Source of the DNA: Epilithonimonas sp042695135
GTDB taxonomy: Bacteria > Bacteroidota > Bacteroidia > Flavobacteriales > Weeksellaceae
Reading direction: 5' to 3'
NCBI RefSeq assembly: GCF_042695135.1
Contig: NZ_CP170547.1
Coordinates: 1,302,001 to 1,366,000 of the forward strand
Length of the DNA stretch: 64,000 nucleotides
The notes below the pieces were generated by a model. The model saw only the letters and a list, made by a program, of their open reading frames with translations. It had not been told where the DNA came from and did not search any database. The position numbers and the translations under genes were made by a program. Positions 25,592-34,361 of the stretch are shown one piece after another. Within the stretch, counting starts at the first letter, position 1; each line of letters opens with the position of its first letter.

Positions 25592-26485
25592 ATGATCACC
25601 CGCTCTATCTACATCGGCAATCCCGCCTACCTAAAACTCAAAGATGAGCAAATGTACATTATGGAACCTTCTTCCAATGAGATGAAAGGCAAAATCCCCG
25701 TGGAAGATTTGGGTTTGCTAATGTTGGACCATTTTCAGATTACGATTTCTCATCAGCTCATTCAAAAAATGATGGGAAATAATGTAGTTGTGGTCAGTTG
25801 CGATAGCCATCATTTGCCACACGGGATAATGCTTCCGCTTTATGGGCATACTGAACATTCTGACCGAATAAAAGACCAGCTAGAAGCCAGCGAACCTCTT
25901 AAAAAACAACTCTGGAAACAAACAATAGAATGTAAAATTGAAAATCAAAAAGAAGTCCTCCAACGATTAGGGAACTATTATGAACCAATGATTGATTATC
26001 AAAGCAATGTCAAAAGTGGAGATATTACCAATATGGAAGGCATTGCAGCTCAGCATTATTGGAAGTATCTTATCAGTTTGGATTTCCTCAGACAACGATT
26101 TGGAGATTCGCCTAATCAGTTCTTCAACTTTGGGTATTCAGTTCTTAGAAGTATTGTGGCGAGGGCAATTGTGGAAACAGGACTGCTTCCGGTATTGGGG
26201 ATTTTTCATAAAAATAAATACAATCCTTATTGTCTCGCCGATGATTTGATGGAACCTTACCGACCATTTGTAGATTTGCTGGTAATGGATTGGCTCACAA
26301 AGAATCCGAATATTGAGGAACTGACAAAAGAATTCAAATCACATATTCTACAGATTGCAACCAAAGATGTGGTGATAGATAGTAAAACAAGACCATTGCT
26401 GGTGGCAGTTAAAACAACTGCTACTTCGCTTTACAAATGTTACACAGGAGAAAAACGTTTGATTTCCTATCCTGAGTTCAAATAA
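25592..26485 (+). CDS. cas1: CRISPR integrase Cas1 (type II)
   Basis: A 297-aa spacer-acquisition integrase. Active-site residues fit the family: Glu149 in NMEGIAAQHYW, His206 in LGIFHKNKYN and the acidic cluster DDLME at 217-221. An N-terminal beta domain (about residues 1-80) precedes the helical catalytic domain. It would form the Cas1-Cas2 complex that inserts new 30-bp spacers. It lies 7 bp after cas9 and 51 bp before cas2 in one operon, typical of compact II-C loci. Confidence 0.97.
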   Translation: MITRSIYIGNPAYLKLKDEQMYIMEPSSNEMKGKIPVEDLGLLMLDHFQITISHQLIQKMMGNNVVVVSCDSHHLPHGIMLPLYGHTEHSDRIKDQLEASEPLKKQLWKQTIECKIENQKEVLQRLGNYYEPMIDYQSNVKSGDITNMEGIAAQHYWKYLISLDFLRQRFGDSPNQFFNFGYSVLRSIVARAIVETGLLPVLGIFHKNKYNPYCLADDLMEPYRPFVDLLVMDWLTKNPNIEELTKEFKSHILQIATKDVVIDSKTRPLLVAVKTTATSLYKCYTGEKRLISYPEFK

Positions 26486-26536
26486 ATGAACGGTTGGGTC
26501 ATTGTACTTTTTACAACGTACATAATACAATAGAAA

Positions 26537-26875
26537 ATGAATGCCGAAAGGTTTAACGCTTATCGAATTATGTGGGTATTAGTATTATACGACTTGCCTA
26601 CAGAAACCAAAGCCAATATGAAAGATGCCAACCGCTTTCGTAAGGCTTTGATGGATGATGGTTTTGCACTATTTCAGTTTTCTATGTATATGCGACATTG
26701 CCCGAGTCGTGAAAATGCTGAGGTACATATCAAGAGAGTGAAGTTTATGTTGCCAAAAGCAGGTAAAGTGGCTATAATGTGTATTACTGACAAACAATTC
26801 GGGGATATAGAAATTTTCTTCGCCAGAAATAAAGAAGAACCGCCACCGACCTTTCAACAATTGGAATTGTTCTAA
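26537..26875 (+). CDS. cas2: CRISPR-associated protein Cas2
   Basis: A 112-aa ferredoxin-fold protein with the typical first strand WVLVLYDLPTETK (conserved Asp near residue 19) and FRKALMDDGFALFQFSMYMR. It is the structural partner that bridges two Cas1 dimers during spacer integration. Translation could also start at Met12 (26570), which would give a more typical N-terminus. It is the last cas gene; a bidirectional terminator hairpin and the array follow within 57 bp. Confidence 0.96.
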   Translation: MNAERFNAYRIMWVLVLYDLPTETKANMKDANRFRKALMDDGFALFQFSMYMRHCPSRENAEVHIKRVKFMLPKAGKVAIMCITDKQFGDIEIFFARNKEEPPPTFQQLELF

Positions 26876-26899
26876 ATTCTGAATCCTAAAAACAAAAAT

Positions 26900-26928
26900 A
26901 ATCTACTGAAAATCAGTAGATTATTTTT
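26900..26928. terminator. Bidirectional terminator between cas2 and the CRISPR array
   Basis: A 9-bp stem AATCTACTG (26900-26908) / CAGTAGATT (26914-26922) has T-rich sequence downstream on both strands (ATTTTTT on plus, ATTTTTGTTTTT on minus). It can end the cas operon and also the array transcript arriving on the minus strand. It fills most of the 57-bp leader. Confidence 0.75.
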
Positions 26929-26932
26929 TGAG

Positions 26933-29900
26933 GTTGTGTTGTATCCCAAAGATACTCAAAAATGAAAGCAATTCACAACTATTGACGCTGTGTCTCCTTG
27001 AGCTCCAAAGTTGTGTTGTATCCCAAAGATACTCAAAAATGAAAGCAATTCACAACTTTCAAAAAATGGAGCTCGAAAAGTTATGAGTTGTGTTGTATCC
27101 CAAAGATACTCAAAAATGAAAGCAATTCACAACAAACAATTACGGGTATTGGTGCTGAATATAGTTGTGTTGTATCCCAAAGATACTCAAAAATGAAAGC
27201 AATTCACAACATGTTGGCCACAAAGGCTTATTGATAAATCGTTGTGTTGTATCCCAAAGATACTCAAAAATGAAAGCAATTCACAACAGTAGAAAAGACT
27301 TCTCTACTGCTAAAGGTGTTGTGTTGTATCCCAAAGATACTCAAAAATGAAAGCAATTCACAACATTCCAATCATCATCATTCATCCATTCCTCGTTGTG
27401 TTGTATCCCAAAGATACTCAAAAATGAAAGCAATTCACAACACCTCAAATATTTACTAATAAAATCAGCTGGTTGTGTTGTATCCCAAAGATACTCAAAA
27501 ATGAAAGCAATTCACAACTAAGGCCAACAATAAATACAAATCACTTTAGTTGTGTTGTATCCCAAAGATACTCAAAAATGAAAGCAATTCACAACTGATT
27601 TGATAATTATTGCAGCACGACCGGCGTTGTGTTGTATCCCAAAGATACTCAAAAATGAAAGCAATTCACAACTGGTGGAATAGGAGCGACCATTTCAGAA
27701 ACGTTGTGTTGTATCCCAAAGATACTCAAAAATGAAAGCAATTCACAACTGCAAAGATGATGGCTTTGTTTCTACTTAAGTTGTGTTGTATCCCAAAGAT
27801 ACTCAAAAATGAAAGCAATTCACAACTATTTATAACGGCCATCTTTACAAGTGATTGTTGTGTTGTATCCCAAAGATACTCAAAAATGAAAGCAATTCAC
27901 AACAAGTGGAAAGAAAGGACTTCACCATATTCAGTTGTGTTGTATCCCAAAGATACTCAAAAATGAAAGCAATTCACAACAGCAATGGCGCGTCTGTCTT
28001 CCGGCTCTTCGTTGTGTTGTATCCCAAAGATACTCAAAAATGAAAGCAATTCACAACCCGTAAGACATTTTTAGTAAATATCTCTATGTTGTGTTGTATC
28101 CCAAAGATACTCAAAAATGAAAGCAATTCACAACTAACAATCTTCCAGATAATGTTACTAATGAGTTGTGTTGTATCCCAAAGATACTCAAAAATGAAAG
28201 CAATTCACAACGCTTATAACTTTCTTATCCAATTCAGATCCGTTGTGTTGTATCCCAAAGATACTCAAAAATGAAAGCAATTCACAACTAGACGCGCATA
28301 ACCATGCTAAAGATTGTGGTTGTGTTGTATCCCAAAGATACTCAAAAATGAAAGCAATTCACAACATCCCAATCATCATCATTCATCCATTCCTCGTTGT
28401 GTTGTATCCCAAAGATACTCAAAAATGAAAGCAATTCACAACTAAGACATTGCCGTTATGTTTGAAGGTCCAGTTGTGTTGTATCCCAAAGATACTCAAA
28501 AATGAAAGCAATTCACAACTATTTTTGCTTTCTCTGCTTTTGCTTCTTCGTTGTGTTGTATCCCAAAGATACTCAAAAATGAAAGCAATTCACAACTTTC
28601 AAATGGTGTTGAATTGAAGCCAATGAGTTGTGTTGTATCCCAAAGATACTCAAAAATGAAAGCAATTCACAACCATCCGCAATATATTGAGATAATGGAT
28701 TTCGTTGTGTTGTATCCCAAAGATACTCAAAAATGAAAGCAATTCACAACAAATTAGACAACATTTTTAAGGCTGTAGATGTTGTGTTGTATCCCAAAGA
28801 TACTCAAAAATGAAAGCAATTCACAACTGGCTCCGCTTCTATTTCTTTTGTTATGAAGTTGTGTTGTATCCCAAAGATACTCAAAAATGAAAGCAATTCA
28901 CAACTACAACGTGTTCGTATTCAGTATCTTGCTGGTTGTGTTGTATCCCAAAGATACTCAAAAATGAAAGCAATTCACAACTTTAACAAGTTCGGCAAGA
29001 ATTTCGGTTTGGTTGTGTTGTATCCCAAAGATACTCAAAAATGAAAGCAATTCACAACCAATTGATGATATTAATATGCAATTCAATGGTTGTGTTGTAT
29101 CCCAAAGATACTCAAAAATGAAAGCAATTCACAACCCTATTTGCGCGTCCATAGTTGCAAAGATAGTTGTGTTGTATCCCAAAGATACTCAAAAATGAAA
29201 GCAATTCACAACTGGCAAGGCGAAAACGGCAAATTAGCTAATGTTGTGTTGTATCCCAAAGATACTCAAAAATGAAAGCAATTCACAACCCTGGCATAAA
29301 GATTACGATAATGCAGATCGTTGTGTTGTATCCCAAAGATACTCAAAAATGAAAGCAATTCACAACTACTAAGATGACTAAGAAACAATTCGACATGTTG
29401 TGTTGTATCCCAAAGATACTCAAAAATGAAAGCAATTCACAACTATTGGGGCGTTTTAATCCCCCAATTCCAAGTTGTGTTGTATCCCAAAGATACTCAA
29501 AAATGAAAGCAATTCACAACATTAGCTATGAGCAACACTAAATTTATAAAGTTGTGTTGTATCCCAAAGATACTCAAAAATGAAAGCAATTCACAACTCC
29601 GGAGATAACCGAGCGTTGGTTGGAAGTGTTGTGTTGTATCCCAAAGATACTCAAAAATGAAAGCAATTCACAACACTTCTCCTTCATTATCTTTCACAAA
29701 GATAGTTGTGTTGTATCCCAAAGATACTCAAAAATGAAAGCAATTCACAACTTGCTGTGAGGCTGTCATTAATCTACAGGCGTTGTGTTGTATCCCAAAG
29801 ATACTCAAAAATGAAAGCAATTCACAACTATTCGTTCGCTTCACTGTATTTTTCAGGAGTTGTGTTGTATCCCAAAGATACTCAAAAATGAAAGCAATTC

Positions 29901-30964
29901 ACAACTACACCAACGGCTATTAATATTGGAATTGTGTTGTGTTGTATCCCAAAGATACTCAAAAATGAAAGCAATTCACAACTTATGAAACTACAAAATA
30001 AACAAATAAAAAGTTGTGTTGTATCCCAAAGATACTCAAAAATGAAAGCAATTCACAACAAAAAAGATGTCGAACAGCGAAATAGTGAAGTTGTGTTGTA
30101 TCCCAAAGATACTCAAAAATGAAAGCAATTCACAACATGAAATTTCGCCATACTATTTAGGCAATAGTTGTGTTGTATCCCAAAGATACTCAAAAATGAA
30201 AGCAATTCACAACCAGTAATATTACATCCGGGAGTTTTACTCAGTTGTGTTGTATCCCAAAGATACTCAAAAATGAAAGCAATTCACAACATAATGAAAA
30301 ACAAATACATAAAACTCGGAGTTGTGTTGTATCCCAAAGATACTCAAAAATGAAAGCAATTCACAACTACTCAACTATCAACCATAATTCTAAATTAGTT
30401 GTGTTGTATCCCAAAGATACTCAAAAATGAAAGCAATTCACAACACAAAGGATGAGGTTTTCACAGCCCACAATGTTGTGTTGTATCCCAAAGATACTCA
30501 AAAATGAAAGCAATTCACAACTAGTAATGTCTGTTTTAGTAATAAACCAAAGTTGTGTTGTATCCCAAAGATACTCAAAAATGAAAGCAATTCACAACAA
30601 GGCGGTCTTTTCTTTTTGATCCCCCAAGGTTGTGTTGTATCCCAAAGATACTCAAAAATGAAAGCAATTCACAACTACAGTCGCCATCATCGGCCAAGAT
30701 CAGCTGTTGTGTTGTATCCCAAAGATACTCAAAAATGAAAGCAATTCACAACTAACAGACAAACTTACAAGAGAGCAGCAACGTTGTGTTGTATCCCAAA
30801 GATACTCAAAAATGAAAGCAATTCACAACATTCAAAATGAATTATTTCGGTAAAATGGAGTTGTGTTGTATCCCAAAGATACTCAAAAATGAAAGCAATT
30901 CACAACACTTCAGCAGGCTTGGATAGATAACGCTGAGTTGTGTTGTATCCCAAAGATACTCAAA
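26933..30964 (-). CRISPR. Type II-C CRISPR array, 52 full repeats plus one truncated, 52 spacers
   Basis: The repeat is 47 bp (plus strand GTTGTGTTGTATCCC ... GCAATTCACAAC). All 52 full copies appear identical, spacing is exactly 77 bp, and all 52 spacers are 30 bp. The last repeat (30937-30964) keeps only its first 28 bp. The repeat has terminal inverted GTTGTG/CACAAC and an internal GTATC/GATAC stem. The tracrRNA anti-repeat shows that guides are read from the minus strand, so strand is given as minus. In that orientation each repeat holds TTG (2-4) and TATCTTTG (26-33). Spacers 6 and 19 from the cas2 side differ at one base. Confidence 0.99.
26947..26978 (-). promoter_or_regulatory. Repeat-embedded promoter (first of 52 copies)
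   Basis: On the minus strand TTG (plus 26976-26978) and TATCTTTG (plus 26947-26954) are 21 bp apart, centred about 26.5 bp from each other, matching the Bacteroidetes -33/-7 geometry. Identical copies recur every 77 bp, each pointing towards cas2. This first copy points into the leader and so would not drive a spacer. Activity is inferred. Confidence 0.6.
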
Positions 30965-30979
30965 TAAATATTGATCATT

Positions 30980-31906
30980 CTAGTCTTTAGCCACTCTCAC
31001 CACCACCGGAAAATGATCACTCCACCCACCAATATAACGTGATCCGGAGTATGTTCTAAGCGAATATTGGCTGTTCTTATTGTCTTTATTCCGCAGTCGG
31101 GGTGAGTTGTAGATCTCAGCAGTTATAGTTTTGAAACCTAATGAATCCAAAATCAAATCCTCAGTAAACAAAATCTGATCAAATCCAACGCCCTTTTTAC
31201 CGTGATAAGTAGTGAACTTGCTATTGAGATATAAAGCTTCAAAAGGATTAGTCAACATTTTTTGACCTTTTCTATCAAGAAGTAACTGTTGCAATTCCTC
31301 CGCATCCGGATTTTCATTAAAATCGCCCATAATAATGATTGGTTCTTCTTTATCAAACAAATCCTGAATAGTTTTATTCAATTGTTCAAGAATATAATTC
31401 CGCTGGTCTCTTTTGATGTCCCGCTCTCTTTTGGAAGGTAGATGAAGAACAAACACGTGAAGTTTCTTTCCTTCAAATAAGAATTCGGCGTGAAGAATAT
31501 CGCGGGTCTCAAATTCCAAATCATCGTAGGCCTGAAACTGTAAGGTTATGAAATTTAGTAAGGAAAATTTGGACTTATCAAAAAGCAAAGCAACACTTAA
31601 TCCTCTGGAATCATTCGATTGCTTGTAGATGATTTCGTAATTATGAATCGGGGAATTTTCATTAATCAAATCATCTAAGACCGATCTGTCACCAATCTCT
31701 GCCAAGCCAATAATAGAAGGCAATTGCCCATAGTCTTCATTAATGAAACGAAATACATTACCGATTTTTCGAACCTTCAGATTGTATTTGTACTCATCCC
31801 AATTGCGGAGTCCGGAACTTTTAATTTCTGAATCTTTATCATCAGGCGGAAAGAAATTCTCGACGTTGTAAAACATCATCAATTCCTGATTCATAGCTTC
31901 TACCAA
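30980..31906 (-). CDS. Endonuclease/exonuclease/phosphatase family protein
   Basis: A 308-aa protein of the EEP (DNase I-like) fold. Landmarks are the N-terminal MFYNVENFF, the central FVLHLPSKR, IIMGDFNENPDAEE (metal/catalytic Asp-Asn) and the terminal GGWSDHFPVVV (catalytic Asp-His). No signal peptide is evident, so it probably acts in the cytoplasm; substrate could be DNA, RNA or a phosphoester. Its start overlaps the end of corA by 7 bp, suggesting translational coupling. Its stop lies 15 bp from the truncated CRISPR repeat; no functional link is implied. Confidence 0.85.
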   Translation of the reverse strand: MVEAMNQELMMFYNVENFFPPDDKDSEIKSSGLRNWDEYKYNLKVRKIGNVFRFINEDYGQLPSIIGLAEIGDRSVLDDLINENSPIHNYEIIYKQSNDSRGLSVALLFDKSKFSLLNFITLQFQAYDDLEFETRDILHAEFLFEGKKLHVFVLHLPSKRERDIKRDQRNYILEQLNKTIQDLFDKEEPIIIMGDFNENPDAEELQQLLLDRKGQKMLTNPFEALYLNSKFTTYHGKKGVGFDQILFTEDLILDSLGFKTITAEIYNSPRLRNKDNKNSQYSLRTYSGSRYIGGWSDHFPVVVRVAKD

Positions 31907-32802
31907 CGTTTTCTTCTCATATAAATAAACGTAAAAGCTACAATCGTAAACATCAGTCCCAAAGTGAAGAAATAACCATTCTTATGATGCAGTTCCGGCA
32001 TATTATCGAAGTTCATTCCGTAGATCCCGGCAATGAAGGTGATCGGTAAAAAGTACACCGAATAGATTGCCAAAAGCTTCATCACCTGATTGGCCTTCTG
32101 GTCAGACATTGCCAAAAACATAGAGATAAGGTTAGTCGTTTGTGCATTCAAATGGTCATAGTCTGCGGTTACATCTTTCTGCTTATCAAGAAGATCCATT
32201 ACCTGAACATCCTCCAGGTCCAAAGTTTTAAACTTCGATATCCATTCACCGGACATATTTAATATTCTGGTATTGAGGCCGGATTTACGCTTTACTTTAT
32301 AAAGTCTTCGGATCTGGACAGAGTCGTTGGTGTTTTTCAGGAAGATCTCGTTTTCCATCGCATCCAGTATTTCCAGAAGATTGCTGCTTTCATCATCAAA
32401 ACTCTTCATGATCTTCAGTGCCAACCGCAATGCCAATTCATCTCTTTTCACAGTATTGATATCCTCTTTATCGAGTTCCGAGCATAATTCGTGAATGCTT
32501 TTACTCTTCGTTCTATGCGTCGTAATAATGAGGTGCGGAAGCAGAAAAATGCCCAGCTTGCTGCTGATATCACTGATTGTGTTCAGCGTTCTTCTTTCCA
32601 GATCGGTTGCTTCCCGGGTCAGAAAAAATTTCACATCGCCTACTTCTTCATATTTCGGAAGGTGGTTTGGGTCTATCGTATCTTCCAGCAAAAGATGATT
32701 GATATGATACCGCTCGTGCAAAAACTGCAGGTCTTCCTCTGTCGGCGCAGTCACATCGATCCATTCCCAGTGCTTTGACTTATATTTCTGTTCTATTGGC
32801 AT
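31900..32802 (-). CDS. corA: CorA-family magnesium/cobalt transporter
   Basis: A 300-aa CorA channel. A long cytoplasmic N-terminal domain leads to two C-terminal membrane helices; the signature YGMNFD follows the first, and the protein ends with a basic RRKRW tail. CorA forms a pentameric Mg2+ uptake channel in the inner membrane. Length is typical. It is the first gene of a two-gene minus-strand operon with the EEP-family gene. Confidence 0.93.
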   Translation of the reverse strand: MPIEQKYKSKHWEWIDVTAPTEEDLQFLHERYHINHLLLEDTIDPNHLPKYEEVGDVKFFLTREATDLERRTLNTISDISSKLGIFLLPHLIITTHRTKSKSIHELCSELDKEDINTVKRDELALRLALKIMKSFDDESSNLLEILDAMENEIFLKNTNDSVQIRRLYKVKRKSGLNTRILNMSGEWISKFKTLDLEDVQVMDLLDKQKDVTADYDHLNAQTTNLISMFLAMSDQKANQVMKLLAIYSVYFLPITFIAGIYGMNFDNMPELHHKNGYFFTLGLMFTIVAFTFIYMRRKRW

Positions 32803-32860
32803 ATCGCAAAACTAAATAAAATTACAATTACTTGATAAGAATTGCTTATTGATTTTATTG

Positions 32861-32983
32861 GGGCAGCTTTATCCGCCTTCCGTTCCCGCTTTTTTGTTAT
32901 TGCGAAGAAGCGGAGTAATCAGTTGAACTTTTCTACAACCGCAATGACAAAAAGAGCTCCACTCAAGTCGGGCTGCGCTTCGC
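32861..32983. repeat. Structured intergenic element, copy B
   Basis: Starts GGGCAGCTTTATCCGCCTTC and ends GTCGGGCTGCGCTTCGC. An internal stem joins CTTTTTTGTTATTGCG (32889-32904) to CGCAATGACAAAAAG (32940-32954). Left and right ends (GCAGC/GCTGC) are also complementary. It is very similar to copies at 40236 and 63281 and lies between the divergent corA and fabH genes. Confidence 0.65.
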
Positions 32984-33108
32984 AATATTCAACATTTGTC
33001 ATAATCAGAAAGTTATATTTTGTAATTTAATTCACTTAAAATCAATCTAATATTCGACCTTTCAATTCTAACTTCCAATAAAAAAACTTATGTAATAAAT
33101 AAAATATT

Positions 33109-33116
33109 TACATTTG
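33109..33116 (+). promoter_or_regulatory. -7 promoter element of fabH
   Basis: TACATTTG, a full match to TAnnTTTG, 22 bp before the fabH ATG. No good TTG is visible at -33. Confidence 0.45.
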
Positions 33117-33138
33117 TCGGTATCAATACTATTACAAA

Positions 33139-34161
33139 ATGATCAAAAGTTTAATTGCGGGTGTAGGCCATTACGTACCAGAAAATATTGTAACCAATGA
33201 TGATCTTTCTAAATTGATGACCACCAATGATGAGTGGATTACAGAAAGAACAGGCATCAAAGAAAGACGCCACCGCAAAAACCGCACAGACTCAGAAGAA
33301 ACAACTTCTTTTTACGGCTTCAAAGCCTCAGAAATAGCTCTCAAAAATGCAAACCTTACCGCAAAAGACATAGATTATATAGTTTTCGCCACCTTGTCTC
33401 CGGATTATTATTTCCCGGGTTCTGGTGTACTTTTGCAGGAATTGTTGGGTTGTGATACGATTGGCGCATTAGATGTAAGAAACCAATGTTCGGGCTTTGT
33501 TTATGCAATGAGCGTTGCCGATGCGTTCATCAAATCCGGATTGTACAAGAATGTTTTGGTGGTTGGTGCAGAGATTCATTCTTTCGGACTGGATTTTTCT
33601 GATGCCGGACGAGGCGTTTCCGTGATCTTCGGAGATGGAGCAGGAGCAGTGGTTTTATCAGCCAGCGAAGATGTGAATGCAAAGGGAATCCTTTCCGTCA
33701 ATATGCATTCGGAAGGTAAATATGCAGAAGAATTAGCCGTGAAATTCCCGGGAACAAAACTTGGCTGGAGCGATACTTTGTTGACTAATCCGGATTCTAT
33801 AACTTCAGAAGATATTTATCCGGTGATGAATGGAAACTTCGTTTTCAAACACGCTGTGACAAGATTTCCGGAGACTATTTTGGAAGCTTTGGAAAAAGCA
33901 GGGAAGAAAATTGAAGACCTTGATTTACTTATTCCACATCAGGCAAATATCAGAATTGCACAATATGTTCAGCAGTTGCTTCATCTGCCGGACGAAAAAG
34001 TATTCGTGAACATCCAAAAATATGGCAATACAACGGCGGCTTCTATTCCAATTGCTTTGAGTGAAGCCATTTTGGAAGGCAGAATGAAACGCGGAGATTT
34101 GGTTTGTATGTCAGCTTTCGGAAGCGGCTTCACCTGGGGAAGTGTCTTATTCGAATATTAA
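33139..34161 (+). CDS. fabH: 3-oxoacyl-ACP synthase III (KAS III)
   Basis: A 340-aa thiolase-fold enzyme condensing acyl-CoA with malonyl-ACP to start fatty-acid synthesis. The catalytic triad is visible: Cys117 in VRNQCSGF, His267 in LIPHQANIRIAQ and Asn297 in KYGNTTAASIP. Length is normal or slightly long for FabH. It stands alone between a structured intergenic repeat and an AATCTGCG hairpin, so it may be one of several FabH paralogues. The primer substrate (acetyl or branched-chain) cannot be read. Confidence 0.93.
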   Translation: MIKSLIAGVGHYVPENIVTNDDLSKLMTTNDEWITERTGIKERRHRKNRTDSEETTSFYGFKASEIALKNANLTAKDIDYIVFATLSPDYYFPGSGVLLQELLGCDTIGALDVRNQCSGFVYAMSVADAFIKSGLYKNVLVVGAEIHSFGLDFSDAGRGVSVIFGDGAGAVVLSASEDVNAKGILSVNMHSEGKYAEELAVKFPGTKLGWSDTLLTNPDSITSEDIYPVMNGNFVFKHAVTRFPETILEALEKAGKKIEDLDLLIPHQANIRIAQYVQQLLHLPDEKVFVNIQKYGNTTAASIPIALSEAILEGRMKRGDLVCMSAFGSGFTWGSVLFEY

Positions 34162-34216
34162 TTCAATTTTGCTAAAGCCCGCTTAAAATTATTTTTAGAT
34201 AATTCGATATTATCTT

Positions 34217-34290
34217 TCTCACAGATTACGCAGATTACGTAGATTTTATTCAGACTATATTAATCTGCTGAATCTGCGTAATCTGCGAGA
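34217..34290. repeat. AATCTGCG-type long hairpin
   Basis: A 20-bp inverted repeat with one mismatch joins 34217-34236 (TCTCACAGATTACGCAGATT) to 34271-34290 (AATCTGCGTAATCTGCGAGA). It is built from tandem AATCTGCG units. Related units occur near 6850, 40422 and 62485. Confidence 0.65.
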
Positions 34291-34323
34291 ATAAAAAATA
34301 ATCGTCAGGAAGATTCTTAAAAT

Positions 34324-34360
34324 AAAAAGTCGCTATTCGTATTTCGAATAGCGACTTTTT
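34324..34360. terminator. Bidirectional terminator between fabH and ohrR
   Basis: A perfect 16-bp stem AAAAAGTCGCTATTCG (34324-34339) / CGAATAGCGACTTTTT (34345-34360) lies between convergent genes, with A and T runs on either side. Confidence 0.9.
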
Positions 34361-34361
34361 G

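Noticed and set aside
26486..26533. A 15-codon frame between cas1 and cas2 whose ATG directly follows the cas1 stop
   Set aside because: Too short, no recognisable content; most likely chance. It may still help translational coupling.
21370..26875. Type II-A or II-B assignment
   Set aside because: No csn2 or cas4 gene is present near cas9-cas1-cas2; the compact three-gene set is II-C.
27011..30738. A series of about 61-residue open frames with nearly identical sequence across the array
   Set aside because: They are translations of the CRISPR repeats and spacers, repeating every 77 bp; not genes.
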